Shown here one piece after another: positions 55,231 to 64,000 of a DNA stretch of 64,000 nucleotides. Origin of the DNA: Zunongwangia profunda SM-A87 (lineage in GTDB: Bacteria; Bacteroidota; Bacteroidia; Flavobacteriales; Flavobacteriaceae). The translations under genes and the position numbers were made by a program. How positions within the stretch are numbered: position 1 is the first letter of the stretch; each line of letters begins with the position of its first letter. The stretch lies in assembly GCF_000023465.1 (NCBI RefSeq), contig NC_014041.1, positions 827,001 to 891,000 on the forward strand, read 5' to 3'. The notes beneath the pieces were generated by a model. That model had not been told where the DNA came from, did no database searches, and worked only from the letters and a program-made list of their open reading frames with translations.

Positions 55231-56965
55231 AAATTGGGTAGCGTAAATGCGCACTTTCGTAATATTTAGAATGTTTATGAATCCAATCTAATTGCGCATA
55301 CCAGCTTTTGGCAAAATCCGGATCCTTTGTTTTCTTTTCTTCAAAAGAGGCTTTTAACTCTGAGTTTCTTGCCAATAGGTCTTTAGCAATATCTTCAAAA
55401 ACGTAAGGTGAAAAATGTTCTTTTTGCTGAAGTACAGTGTCAAAATAATTCCAGTTAAAGAAAGAATCTTCGGCAGCTGGCTCTAACATTTCAATCAAAT
55501 AGCGAACCCCGTCCTGAAAAGTACTTACGTAATAATCTCCTTTTCGAAATCGTATAGAATCCATACTTGCAGAAACTTCAGTTTTACTGTGCATATAATG
55601 TCCTTCGTAAGCAGTATTTCCGGTTTCGTAATTTTCTATTTTATATTGCTGTACGTATAAGGTGGTATCTTTTTCAAAAGCTTCCATTTTAATATTGTTT
55701 AGCTTCAGCAAATCAATAACATTCCACCAGCCTTGCGGAATTACATAAGCCCTTGGGATATCTATCCGGTCCTCAGCAACAAAATTGTTAAAGTATTCGA
55801 TGTCTTTTGTGAAAGGTTTATTACGATCGTATTTTAAGCGTTCACCACCGGTAAGATCACTGGGGATCATCTCTCCTTCATATCCTTTAAACTCACGTAT
55901 GCTTGGATCATCCATATCTGGCTTATAATGTATAGGATACCAGCGTTTAGTAAGATACTTTTTCTTTTCTGCAGCTCTTAATTCTTTTATTTTTTCGGAC
56001 TGATTGTCGGTAATAGCTACCATAGAGCGCATCAACTCATAGGTTCCCCAAACACGTTTATCATAAGGTTTTAGCATGTGGGTTTCTACCATCATTCCAA
56101 GGGTATTCCAAAGCGTGGTGTAGCCTGTAGAATACCGAGGATAATCGGCGAATTGAGAAAATCCGTTTTCGGGAACCTCATTAAAAACATTTACATAAGG
56201 TGTAATTTCAAGCTTTTTCGATTTTAGGGAATCTTCCAAAGCTGGCATCATGGTTTCGTCCAGATATTTACCAATATCCCCACCAAGCCTGTTGTGTTGA
56301 GTAAATAGATGTGTTAATACGTATTGATAGTCTGCACCATTACTAACATGATTATCAATAAAAACTTCGGGGTCCAGATAATGGTAAATTTTATAAAAAG
56401 CTCGTGCATTTTTAGTGTCGGCTTTGGCAAAATCACGATTTAGATCGTAGTTACGGGCGTTACCTCTAAATCCGTAAACTTGTGGTCCGTTTTGATTAGT
56501 TCTTGAAAATGAGTTTCGGTTTAAAGCCCCACCAATATTATAAACCGGTATAGTCGCAATAACCACATTCTCTGGGATTTTTACCGAATCCTGAGCCATA
56601 TCCCGAAACATCATCATTGTGGCATCGATACCATCACTTTCTCCGGGATGAATACCATTGAGAATCAATAAAATGCTTTTGTTCTCTTTGATTTTTGCAA
56701 TATCGAATTGCGCATCTGGATTGAAAATGGCCAGGTGTAGAGGTTCTCCGCTGTCGGTAGTATCAAATGTTTTTAATTGTACAGAGGGGTAAACTTTTGC
56801 AAGATCTCTATAAAACTGTATGACTTTGGGATAAGTATCGGTTTCAGCTCCATTAGAAATTTCAAAACGAGTGGTAAAATCATAATCGTCCTGAAGCTGA
56901 TATTTTGAAAAATCGCAGGAACCAAAAGCAATAATAATAAAGCCTAAGAAAAGAATTCTTTTCAT
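55214..56965 (-). CDS. M14-family zinc carboxypeptidase lipoprotein
   Basis: A 583-residue protein with a lipoprotein signal (ILFLGFIIIAFGSCDFSKYQ; Cys17). The M14 zinc site starts with NGIHPGESDGID (HxxE), with the third ligand probably the His in VFIDNHVSNGADYQ. It likely removes C-terminal residues from peptides or peptidoglycan stem peptides at the cell surface. It has a long C-terminal domain with no recognised motif. Neighbours do not narrow the role. Confidence 0.9.
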   Translation of the reverse strand: MKRILFLGFIIIAFGSCDFSKYQLQDDYDFTTRFEISNGAETDTYPKVIQFYRDLAKVYPSVQLKTFDTTDSGEPLHLAIFNPDAQFDIAKIKENKSILLILNGIHPGESDGIDATMMMFRDMAQDSVKIPENVVIATIPVYNIGGALNRNSFSRTNQNGPQVYGFRGNARNYDLNRDFAKADTKNARAFYKIYHYLDPEVFIDNHVSNGADYQYVLTHLFTQHNRLGGDIGKYLDETMMPALEDSLKSKKLEITPYVNVFNEVPENGFSQFADYPRYSTGYTTLWNTLGMMVETHMLKPYDKRVWGTYELMRSMVAITDNQSEKIKELRAAEKKKYLTKRWYPIHYKPDMDDPSIREFKGYEGEMIPSDLTGGERLKYDRNKPFTKDIEYFNNFVAEDRIDIPRAYVIPQGWWNVIDLLKLNNIKMEAFEKDTTLYVQQYKIENYETGNTAYEGHYMHSKTEVSASMDSIRFRKGDYYVSTFQDGVRYLIEMLEPAAEDSFFNWNYFDTVLQQKEHFSPYVFEDIAKDLLARNSELKASFEEKKTKDPDFAKSWYAQLDWIHKHSKYYESAHLRYPIFRLPR

Positions 56966-57181
56966 AAATACGAACTAACAAGAAAAATAGGTTGTAAACA
57001 TACTTAAAATATGCTAAAGCCACTAACTTGAAGTATTATTAATAGATGGTGTGTAAGAAAATACTTCATTGTGTTAGTAGTTTTATTATCTGTTTTTCAT
57101 AAAAAATTTTGTCTTTTTATTTTATGCTGTTAAACTATACTTAATCTTGCTAAATGATTTTTCTGAAGTCTTATTTCAGGT

Positions 57182-57189
57182 TATTTTCG
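57182..57189 (+). promoter_or_regulatory. Weak candidate -7 element of the sorbosone dehydrogenase-like gene
   Basis: TATTTTCG has one mismatch to TAnnTTTG and lies 16 bases before the ATG, a spacing like that of the other elements in the window. Confidence 0.3.
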
Positions 57190-57205
57190 AGAGAAAAGCT
57201 AAGAT

Positions 57206-58498
57206 ATGAGAAAGAAATTATTTGTAAGTGCCGGCTTATCTGCACTTGTGAGCTTCTGTGGTGTTGCGCAAATGCAAGAAGAATTATCCAAGAAAGCTAA
57301 AAAAGAATTGGCTAAGCAGCCACCAGTCACCGTTCAAACAGCGATAGGTACTTTAGAATTACCTTCGCCATTTTCAACAAAATCGGTAGAGAAAAGTAGT
57401 GAAATTGTTCCTTGGCCTTCAGGTCAAATGCCAATAGCACCTAAAGGATTTAAGGTTTCGAAGTTCGCAGAAGATCTTGATCACCCAAGAAGATCTTATG
57501 TGGCGCCTGGCGGAACAGACATTTTTGTAGTAGAAAGTGATGATGCTAAGAAAAGTGCTAACCGAATAACCCTTTTTAAGGATGCAAATATGGATGGAAA
57601 ACCAGAGGAACGATTTGTGTTTGCTGAAGGCTTAAACCAGCCTTACGGGATGCTTATTTTAGACGGGTACTTTTATGTTGCCAATGTAGACGCTATTAAA
57701 AGATGGTCTTATCGAAAAGGGATGACCACTCTTGAAGGGGAAGGCGAATTAATTAAAGAATTGCCTGCCGGTGGGTATAACCACCACTGGACGCGTAATT
57801 TAATAGCCAGTAAAGATGGAAAGAAATTAGTGATTACGGTAGGTTCCTCTAGTAATGCGGGTGAACATGGTATGGACAAAGAAGAGCGAAGAGCCAATAT
57901 TTTAATGATGGATCCCGATGGTAATAACGAAATTGTTTATGCGGCGGGATTACGTAATCCGGTAGGTATGGATTATAATCCCATTACCGGCGAACTTTGG
58001 ACAGCCGTTAATGAACGCGATAAACTTGGAGATAATTTAGTGCCGGATTATGTGACCAGTGTTAAACAAGGTGGGTGGTATGGCTGGCCTTATTCGTATT
58101 ATGGAAATATAAAAGATCCAAGATGGCATAAAGAACCACATAAAGATATGGTAGCAAAAGCGATTATTCCTGATGTGCCGGTTGGTTCACATACCGCTTC
58201 TTTAGGTATAACTTTTTACAATAAAGATCAATTTCCTAAACGATATAAAAACGGAGCGTTTGTGGGACAACATGGGTCCTGGAACCGTTCTAATTTCGCT
58301 GGTTATAAAGTGTTGTTTATTCCCTTTGATAATAGTGGGAAACCACAGCAACCAGAAGATTTCTTAACTGGTTTTATTGCCAGTGAAGATGGTAGCAAGG
58401 TGTATGGTCGCCCGGTTGGTGTTACTACTTTACCAAATGGTGATTTATTAGTGAATGATGATAACGGTGGAGTAGTTTGGAGAGTTTCTGCGGAATAA
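57206..58498 (+). CDS. Periplasmic sorbosone dehydrogenase-like beta-propeller
   Basis: A 430-residue protein with a signal peptide (LFVSAGLSALVSFCGVAQ). The propeller is of the soluble-glucose/sorbosone dehydrogenase type: APKGFKVSKFAEDLDHPRR, AAGLRNPVGMDYNPITGELW, VNERDKLGDNLVPDY and GVTTLPNGDLLVNDDNGGV. Related enzymes use PQQ to oxidise aldose sugars. There is no heme-binding CxxCH, so electron transfer would need a partner. A TonB-dependent receptor gene follows after 30 bases. Confidence 0.88.
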   Translation: MRKKLFVSAGLSALVSFCGVAQMQEELSKKAKKELAKQPPVTVQTAIGTLELPSPFSTKSVEKSSEIVPWPSGQMPIAPKGFKVSKFAEDLDHPRRSYVAPGGTDIFVVESDDAKKSANRITLFKDANMDGKPEERFVFAEGLNQPYGMLILDGYFYVANVDAIKRWSYRKGMTTLEGEGELIKELPAGGYNHHWTRNLIASKDGKKLVITVGSSSNAGEHGMDKEERRANILMMDPDGNNEIVYAAGLRNPVGMDYNPITGELWTAVNERDKLGDNLVPDYVTSVKQGGWYGWPYSYYGNIKDPRWHKEPHKDMVAKAIIPDVPVGSHTASLGITFYNKDQFPKRYKNGAFVGQHGSWNRSNFAGYKVLFIPFDNSGKPQQPEDFLTGFIASEDGSKVYGRPVGVTTLPNGDLLVNDDNGGVVWRVSAE

Positions 58499-58528
58499 TA
58501 AGTAATTTGGTTTCTTAAAAAAGAGCAT

Positions 58529-60817
58529 TTGAAAAAAATAATTATTGCGCTGATGTTAATAGTTGGTGCGCAAAATTCATTTAGCCAGAATCTTACAGGA
58601 CAAATTTTAAGTGAAGCAACTTCTGAAGCCATTGCAAATGTAAATATCATTGCAGCTTCAGAAGTTGTTGCTGTTTCAGGTATTGATGGATTTTTTACTG
58701 TTGAAAATGTTAAATTCCCCTTAGTTTTAAAATTTAGCATTATAGGTTTTGAAGCGCAATCAAAAAGTTTTGATAAAAATCAATCAGATGTTAAAATTTA
58801 TCTGAAGCAGTCTAACGAATCTCTTTCCGAAGTACGATTGAGGAGTACACTTATTCCTACCGAATTACGAAATATGCCTGCAGCGGTGAGTTTGCTATCT
58901 AAAAGCGATCTTGAAAGAACCGATGCGGCTAATTTTGTAGACAATCTTAATTATGTTCCCGGTGTCTATGTAAATCAGGGTGCTTTAAATACGAATAAAA
59001 TCAATATTCGAGGTATTGGTGGGAGGGCACAATATTCAACCAATCGCATTCAGGCTTATTTCGATGGCATTCCATTGGCAACAGCAGAAGGAGAACTCAC
59101 TTTAGATGATATTGATCAGGAATCTTTAGAAAGAGTTGAAGTTATAAAAGGGCCTACAAGCAGTATTTACGGAGCCGGACTTGGTGGAGCCATAAATCTA
59201 TACTCCGCCGATCCTGGAAAAAGACAAAGTCATATTGGCGTAAAAATGCAGGGCGGAAGTTACAATACCTGGAAAAAATCGGATGTAATTTCTATAAATG
59301 GCGAAAACTCTTCATTCTTTGCCAATTATAACCATATAAAAAGTGATGGATGGAGGGATAATGGTTCATATGATCGTAAATCAGGACTTTTGAATGCTAA
59401 AGTGCTTACTTCGGGAAATAACAGTTTGTCGTTTTTAGCCAATTTCGTTAGATTAAAAGCCTATATCCCAAGTTCGATAAGCGAAGATGATTTTTTTAAC
59501 GATCCAGAAAGCGCTGCCTACACCTGGGGAGCTTCTAGAGGTTACGAGAGTTACGATCGAGGGTTGCTAGGTATAAGTTATAACCACCATCTTTCTGAAA
59601 ATTTCACCAATCAAACCAGTATATTTTTAAACTTTAGAAATGCTTACGAGCCCAGGCCATTCGATATTTTAAAAGAAGAACGATTATCTGCCGGAGCGCG
59701 AACCAATTTTAGTCTTGCTACTTCTATTTTTGAAAAGCCTGCTGACATTAGTTTTGGGGCACAATATTATAATGAGTGGTATGAAACGGGAACTTTTGAG
59801 AATCTGTATGAAGATTTCGATGATCTTGGTAGTGTTAGAGGAGAGCGCTTAAGCAATAACGAACAGGATCGCTATTATGCCAATTTCTTTGCGCAACTAA
59901 ACCTGAATTTAACTGAAAACCTGTTGGTAGAAGCCGGTTTAAACTTTAATACGACTGGTTATAGTTTAGATGATTTTTATACTGAAGATAATATCGATCA
60001 AACCGGAAGTTATACATTTGATGCCGTTTTTTCACCAAGAGTAGGTTTATCTTATGAAGTGGCAGAAAGGAAAAATTTATATGCTTCGGTAAGTCATGGG
60101 TTTTCTACACCAACCGTAGCCGAGACTTTAACTCCCGAAGGGCAAATAAATACAGATCTAAAAGCCGAAACAGGATTTAATTATGAAATAGGTTTTAAAG
60201 GCAATTGGTTAAATAATCGATTATATACTGAAGTTTCGTTGTATAGCATCCAGGTTCGAAATTTACTGGTAGCACAGCGGGTAGCGGAAGATCAATACGT
60301 AGGTATCAACGCAGGTAAAACCGATCATAATGGAATTGAATTCTTCGGGAAATATACTTTAGATATCGCAGAAAACTGGCACATAAGTCCATTTGTAAAT
60401 GCGGCTTTCAATTTTTTTAAATTTGATCGTTTTGTAAATGAAGAAGTAGATTATTCGGGTAATGAGTTACCCGGGGTTCCAAAACATACTATAAATGCCG
60501 GTATTGATTTAAATACCAATTTTGGTTTTAGTTTTAATATATGGTATAGAAATATAGGTGAAATTCCATTGAACGATGGGAATTTGTTATATACCAATTC
60601 GTATCAATTGGTTAATCTAAAAGCCGGGTATGCATTCGATATTATGAAGGATTTTCAACTGAATATTTACGGCGGAATAAATAATGTTTTTGATGAGCAT
60701 TACGCGGCTAGTGTGTTGCCTAATGCTGTTGGTTTTGGCGGTGCAGCACCCCGATTTTATTATCCCGGTTATCCCAGAAATTATTTTACAGGAATAGCGG
60801 TTAATTATTTTTTCTAA
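58529..60817 (+). CDS. TonB-dependent receptor
   Basis: A 762-residue outer-membrane receptor. The start is a TTG at 58529, chosen because the following codons give a proper signal peptide (KKIIIALMLIVGAQNSFSQ); the first ATG would cut its basic end. A carboxypeptidase-like domain (residues about 22-95) leads to the plug (VDNLNYVPGVYVNQGALNTN, RVEVIKGPTSSIYGAGLGGA) and a barrel ending FTGIAVNYFF. The plug style is that of siderophore and cofactor receptors. Close linkage to the propeller gene suggests a shared sugar or PQQ role, which is inference. Confidence 0.93.
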   Translation: MKKIIIALMLIVGAQNSFSQNLTGQILSEATSEAIANVNIIAASEVVAVSGIDGFFTVENVKFPLVLKFSIIGFEAQSKSFDKNQSDVKIYLKQSNESLSEVRLRSTLIPTELRNMPAAVSLLSKSDLERTDAANFVDNLNYVPGVYVNQGALNTNKINIRGIGGRAQYSTNRIQAYFDGIPLATAEGELTLDDIDQESLERVEVIKGPTSSIYGAGLGGAINLYSADPGKRQSHIGVKMQGGSYNTWKKSDVISINGENSSFFANYNHIKSDGWRDNGSYDRKSGLLNAKVLTSGNNSLSFLANFVRLKAYIPSSISEDDFFNDPESAAYTWGASRGYESYDRGLLGISYNHHLSENFTNQTSIFLNFRNAYEPRPFDILKEERLSAGARTNFSLATSIFEKPADISFGAQYYNEWYETGTFENLYEDFDDLGSVRGERLSNNEQDRYYANFFAQLNLNLTENLLVEAGLNFNTTGYSLDDFYTEDNIDQTGSYTFDAVFSPRVGLSYEVAERKNLYASVSHGFSTPTVAETLTPEGQINTDLKAETGFNYEIGFKGNWLNNRLYTEVSLYSIQVRNLLVAQRVAEDQYVGINAGKTDHNGIEFFGKYTLDIAENWHISPFVNAAFNFFKFDRFVNEEVDYSGNELPGVPKHTINAGIDLNTNFGFSFNIWYRNIGEIPLNDGNLLYTNSYQLVNLKAGYAFDIMKDFQLNIYGGINNVFDEHYAASVLPNAVGFGGAAPRFYYPGYPRNYFTGIAVNYFF

Positions 60818-61472
60818 ATTGGTATTTATGCTAAGAAGTGATTGAAATGAAGAATTGAATGAGATTGAGTTTGAAGCGAATGTTTCTGCTGAATTAGATT
60901 ATAAAATCTCCAATCTAGTTAGAGTATTTAAAATTACTGTATTTGGGATAGAACTTTAGTACAAAAGTATTGGAACGGATATGAAATAATCAGAATAAAA
61001 CTTAAAAATGAGTATGGTCAAGCAGGTAGTATACTTATAAAATATTGGAAGAGTTGCTTTGGAGCGTAAAGAAGGACAAGGTTTTGTTATTCATTTTAAT
61101 TAATACAAAAAAGACAACCGAATGGAGAATTTAAAGGCTACCAAGCGAGAAAAGGAAATTCACTATTTATCCTGAAATTAAGAATATCTTTCGAAAGCCA
61201 CCGATTCACGAAAATTGACTAAGACGAAAGTGAAATTTATCAAAATAAAAATCTTTGATGCTAACCGAAGAACGCGATTAAAAATGATCGCAAAGCAATT
61301 CAGTTATTGCACAAATGCAGTCACATAGAATAAAAAACCGGTGAGAACTGGGGGCATGTTACGGAATATTAATTATAAACTCCTAAGGTTTAAAAATTAT
61401 AGCGTCCAGGAAAACGAAATGGTAAATTTTCATACCAACTTTTTATAAGCTTTCAAATTAAAATTTAAAGCT
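60818..61472. other. Gene-free stretch, possible decayed coding DNA
   Basis: 655 bases hold no convincing gene: all frames have frequent stops. A short open piece just after the receptor gene (NEIEFEANVSAELDYKIS, about 60863-60916) reads like protein and may be a remnant. No repeat, RNA gene or strong promoter is recognised. Confidence 0.55.
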
Positions 61473-61473
61473 T
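61448..61473 (-). terminator. Possible coaD terminator
   Basis: AAGCTTT and AAAGCTT form a 7-bp outer stem at the coaD stop; on the minus strand only a weak A/T tract follows. Low strength. Confidence 0.35.
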
Positions 61474-61940
61474 TAACCAGGAACCTGAAAGTTACTCACT
61501 ACATTCGGAACCATAAACTCATATTTTCCACCATGTTGCATCACGTCTCTAACAACGGTAGAAGAGATGTGCTCCAGACCAGCAGAAGCGATAAGAAAAA
61601 CAGTTTCAATGTTTTCCATTTTAAAATTGGTTTGTCCTATAGACTTTTCAAACTCTAGGTCAATACCATTTCTTAATCCGCGTAGTAAAAATTTAGCATC
61701 AATTTCTTTACAGAAATCAACCGTAAGTCCTTTATAAGTAGTAACTTTTATTTTAGTTTCGTCCTTGAAAGTCTTTTCAAGAAACGCTAAACGCTTTTCT
61801 AAAGAGAACATATACTTTTTACTGCTATTTGTACCAATAGCCAGAATAATTTCATCAAAAAGCGGAAGACCGCGTTCAATAATATCTACATGCCCTAAGG
61901 TAATAGGATCGAATGATCCTGGAAATACTGCTCTCCTCAT
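61473..61940 (-). CDS. coaD: Pantetheine-phosphate adenylyltransferase
   Basis: A 155-residue nucleotidyltransferase for the fourth step of CoA synthesis. The HxGH-type motif is FPGSFDPITLGHVDII at the start, and SSTVVRDVMQHGG is the ISSTxVR block. Length is normal. It stands between the gene-free stretch and a divergent outer-membrane protein gene. Confidence 0.97.
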   Translation of the reverse strand: MRRAVFPGSFDPITLGHVDIIERGLPLFDEIILAIGTNSSKKYMFSLEKRLAFLEKTFKDETKIKVTTYKGLTVDFCKEIDAKFLLRGLRNGIDLEFEKSIGQTNFKMENIETVFLIASAGLEHISSTVVRDVMQHGGKYEFMVPNVVSNFQVPG

Positions 61941-62062
61941 ATTTAATCAATTAATAATACTAAGGTCTTATAAAAAAAGAAGTAAACAAAATCCGATTTT
62001 GTGTTATAGCTATAAGCGTTATTTTTTATATTCGCCACATTTAATAATATACCGATCAAAAA

Positions 62063-62629
62063 ATGAACAGATTCATCATCATTTTACTTTTTTTATTTTT
62101 ATGGAGTTCAGGTTTAAAAGCACAAAATTATTCAGTGGAAGAATCTTTATACGGAATTCAAACCGGTGTTTTAGGCGTTTGGGCATATAATGAATTACGA
62201 TTGGCTGACGAGTTTTCATTCAGAACAGAAATTGGCTTTGATGGCGGTCTATGGGCAAATTCTTTTTATTCTAATGGAGATATGCACTATGTTTTTGCTC
62301 CAGTAATAACTTTAGAGCCCAGATGGTACTATAATCTAAATAAACGAGCTGATAGAGGTAGGAAAACCTGGAATAATGCGGCTAATTTCTTGAGTTTAGA
62401 CATTACTGTACATCCTGATTTATTTGTTATTTCAGATGAAAATAATGTAAGTGTGCCTAACCAAATTTCATTTATCCCAAAATGGGGAATTAAAAGAAAT
62501 ATAGGTAGACACTTTGGTTATGAATTAGGAATAGGTATTGGTTATGCTACTTATTTTAATGAAAAAAATTATTACGACAGTGATGGAGGAGTAATAAGTC
62601 TAGATTTAAAAATAGGTTACAATTTCTAA
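62063..62629 (+). CDS. Small outer-membrane beta-barrel-like protein
   Basis: A 188-residue protein with a signal peptide (FIIILLFLFLWSSGLKAQ). The rest has alternating hydrophobic strands (SFRTEIGFDGGLWANSF, YVFAPVITLEPRWYYNL, FGYELGIGIGYATYFN) and ends in LDLKIGYNF, a typical barrel C-terminus. It probably folds as an 8-stranded outer-membrane barrel. I cannot name the family. It ends 3 bases before the convergent ddl gene with no clear terminator. Confidence 0.8.
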   Translation: MNRFIIILLFLFLWSSGLKAQNYSVEESLYGIQTGVLGVWAYNELRLADEFSFRTEIGFDGGLWANSFYSNGDMHYVFAPVITLEPRWYYNLNKRADRGRKTWNNAANFLSLDITVHPDLFVISDENNVSVPNQISFIPKWGIKRNIGRHFGYELGIGIGYATYFNEKNYYDSDGGVISLDLKIGYNF

Positions 62630-62632
62630 CAA

Positions 62633-63607
62633 TTATACCAAAGAAGCTTCAATCGCACTGCCGTATAAATCCTGTAAACTAATACCTGCTTTTGCTGCTT
62701 GCTGAGGTAAAATACTAGCCTGGCTCAATCCTGGTGTAGTATTCATTTCAATAAAATGTGGCTCACCGTTGTGGAAAATAAATTCCGATCGGGTAAATCC
62801 TTTCATTTTTAATTTCTTATAGATCAGCTTGGCTATTTCCTGAACCTTTTTTGTGTCTTTTTCTGAAATTCTGGCTGGAGTAATTTCCTGGGATTTTCCT
62901 AAATACTTGGCTTCGTAATCAAAGAATTCATTTTCTGAAACAATTTCGGTTACCGGAAGAGCTATGATCTCCCTGTTATAAGTAATCACACCTACTGAAA
63001 CTTCAGTACCATCAAGAAAAGATTCAATTATAGCTTCATCATCTTCCTGAAATGCATTTTGTGCAGCTCGGTATAATTCATTTTTTTGTTTTACCTTGGT
63101 GATTCCGAAGCTGCTTCCGGCACGATTTGCTTTTACAAAACAGGGTAATCCTACTTTCTTGATAATTTCATCTGGATTAATCGCATCTTCTTTATTGAGA
63201 AAATAATTTTTTGCGCTTTTGATTCCGTAAGGTTTCAATACACTTATTAAATCTCTTTTATTAAAAGTTAATGCCGACTGGTAATGATTGGCTGCTGTTT
63301 GCGGAATATTTAGCAATTCTAAATAGGCCTGTAACAATCCGTTTTCACCTGGCGTACCGTGAATAGTATTAAAAACACAATCAAATTTTATAATTTCAGT
63401 ACCCATTTTTACCGTGAAATCATTTTTATTAATAGGGTAGGGCGTATCGTCGTGAGCAACTACAAACCATTCATTTTGTAAAATATGCACGCGATAGGGT
63501 TCGTATTTATTACGATCCAGGTTTTCGTAAACCATGTTTCCACTATTAATAGAAATGCGGTATTCACTTGAAAAACCGCCCATTGCGATGGCAATTTTTT
63601 TCTTCAT
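62633..63607 (-). CDS. ddl: D-alanine--D-alanine ligase
   Basis: About 324 residues from ATG at 63607 (MKKKIAIAMGGFSSEY); the frame opens two codons earlier. The ATP-grasp enzyme makes D-Ala-D-Ala for peptidoglycan. FNTIHGTPGENGLLQAYLEL, LPCFVKANRAGSSFGITKV and FIEMNTTPGLSQASILPQ are the family blocks, with the Mg-binding Glu and Asn in the last. A strong promoter candidate lies upstream, divergent from the PASTA gene. Confidence 0.97.
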   Translation of the reverse strand: MKKKIAIAMGGFSSEYRISINSGNMVYENLDRNKYEPYRVHILQNEWFVVAHDDTPYPINKNDFTVKMGTEIIKFDCVFNTIHGTPGENGLLQAYLELLNIPQTAANHYQSALTFNKRDLISVLKPYGIKSAKNYFLNKEDAINPDEIIKKVGLPCFVKANRAGSSFGITKVKQKNELYRAAQNAFQEDDEAIIESFLDGTEVSVGVITYNREIIALPVTEIVSENEFFDYEAKYLGKSQEITPARISEKDTKKVQEIAKLIYKKLKMKGFTRSEFIFHNGEPHFIEMNTTPGLSQASILPQQAAKAGISLQDLYGSAIEASLV

Positions 63608-63639
63608 ATTCAATATCTAAGATGATGTTGCGTTTAAAA

Positions 63640-63671
63640 CAAAAATATCAAGAAAAAAGGGTGTCACCAAA
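63640..63671 (-). promoter_or_regulatory. Candidate ddl promoter
   Basis: On the minus strand, TTTG (63671-63668), a 20-base spacer and TATTTTTG (63647-63640) match both Bacteroidota promoter elements perfectly. The leader would be about 26 bases. This is the best promoter match in the window. Confidence 0.65.
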
Positions 63672-63686
63672 ACCAAGGTGTTTTTA

Positions 63687-63694
63687 TATCTTTG
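63687..63694 (+). promoter_or_regulatory. Candidate -7 element of the PASTA gene
   Basis: TATCTTTG is a perfect TAnnTTTG, 19 bases before the ATG at 63714. No good TTTG lies at the normal distance upstream. Confidence 0.5.
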
Positions 63695-63713
63695 CTTTTT
63701 ATTTTGTAAATAT

Positions 63714-64000
63714 ATGGGATTGTTCAAATTCATTTTCAGTAAAACATTTTTAATTCAGCTAGTGCTGGCAATTATTTTTGTGGTCGTTTTAGGATATGCT
63801 GCCATGCAGTGGTTAGATTATACTACAAACCAGGGAGAACGAATAGAAGTTCCAAATCTTGCCGAGTTGTCGCTAAGCGAAGTAGAAACCATGCTGAAGG
63901 AAAAAGACCTTAGATATGAGATTTTGGATTCTGCTAATTTTAATCCGGATTATCCACGATTTTCGGTTATCGAGCAAGTCCCTAAAGCAGGGAAATTTGT
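63714..64000 (+). CDS. PASTA-domain membrane protein, partial
   Basis: The first 95 residues of a protein cut by the window end. An N-terminal membrane helix (FLIQLVLAIIFVVVLGYAAM) is followed by a PASTA domain (IEVPNLAELSLSEVETMLKE, VIEQVPKAGKF). PASTA domains bind peptidoglycan or lipid II and occur in penicillin-binding proteins and Ser/Thr kinases; with no kinase part before the helix this is a stand-alone PASTA protein. It is divergent from ddl, which fits a cell-wall link. Confidence 0.88.
   Translation, partial: MGLFKFIFSKTFLIQLVLAIIFVVVLGYAAMQWLDYTTNQGERIEVPNLAELSLSEVETMLKEKDLRYEILDSANFNPDYPRFSVIEQVPKAGKF

Noticed and set aside
57206..58498. Cytochrome-linked dehydrogenase
   Set aside because: No CxxCH heme motif is present in the translated protein.

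Overview
The window looks like ordinary chromosomal DNA from a marine-type member of the Flavobacteriaceae (Bacteroidota; Gramella, Salegentibacter or Zunongwangia are the nearest guesses). Support for this: the DNA is AT-rich, Shine-Dalgarno sequences are weak or absent, Bacteroidota-type promoter elements (TTTG, about 19-20 nt, TAnnTTTG) precede several genes, and typical families are present (DUF4230, DUF4136, DUF5522, DUF2797, GSCFA, TPM/LemA, carboxypeptidase-like-domain outer-membrane barrels, TonB-dependent receptors). I see no phage, plasmid, insertion sequence, CRISPR array, tRNA or rRNA.

Layout. 1-6.1 kb: a Nudix-type regulator with a degenerate Nudix box, a small unknown protein, and a glgB / GH31 alpha-glucosidase pair for alpha-glucan metabolism. 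6.1-11.8 kb: a glycerol regulon, with a DeoR/GlpR-like repressor divergent from glpD-glpK-glpF and a fourth gene for an outer-membrane porin-like barrel; the intergenic region holds five TTTCG-core repeats. 12.0-13.5 kb: glutathione peroxidase, an OhrR-like thiol-switch repressor and a TrmH-type methyltransferase. 13.7-20.6 kb: an M1 peptidase, a conserved 477-residue protein of unknown role, a carboxypeptidase-like-domain protein and a SulP transporter. 20.8-27.4 kb: era, a Na+/H+ antiporter, der and a large outer-membrane barrel. 27.5-30.7 kb (minus): M23 peptidase, MerR, LemA and two TPM proteins, packed as one operon. 30.8-43.7 kb: alaS, GSCFA, DUF4230, an aromatic amino acid hydroxylase with a long C-terminal extension, a DUF4136 lipoprotein, hutU, a DUF5522 protein, a tiny HExxH membrane protein, a D-cysteine desulfhydrase-like enzyme, a glucosaminidase-LysM lipoprotein and hemL. 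43.9-47.5 kb: a GH3-like protein, DUF2797, a sugar acetyltransferase and a gene that appears frameshifted. 47.7-52.6 kb (minus): acyl-CoA-binding protein, psd, cdsA, LUD protein, ftsH and rsfS. 52.7-57.0 kb: birA, SRPBCC protein, pyrE, a Nudix hydrolase and an M14 carboxypeptidase lipoprotein. 57.2-64.0 kb: a sorbosone-dehydrogenase-like propeller, a TonB-dependent receptor, a 655-base gene-free stretch, coaD, a small outer-membrane protein, ddl and the start of a PASTA protein that runs off the window.

How it fits together. Most of the content is housekeeping (ribosome GTPases, tRNA charging, phospholipid, peptidoglycan, CoA, heme and pyrimidine synthesis) mixed with envelope proteins. The glp block is a self-contained uptake and catabolism unit: porin, facilitator, kinase, dehydrogenase and repressor. 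The most unusual points are the single-base frameshift at a CCCC run near 47.27 kb, the OhrR-like regulator paired with glutathione peroxidase, the acyl-CoA-binding protein beside the phospholipid genes, promoter -7 elements lying only 4-20 nt before start codons, and two kinds of short repeat in intergenic DNA. No clearly new multi-gene system stands out.
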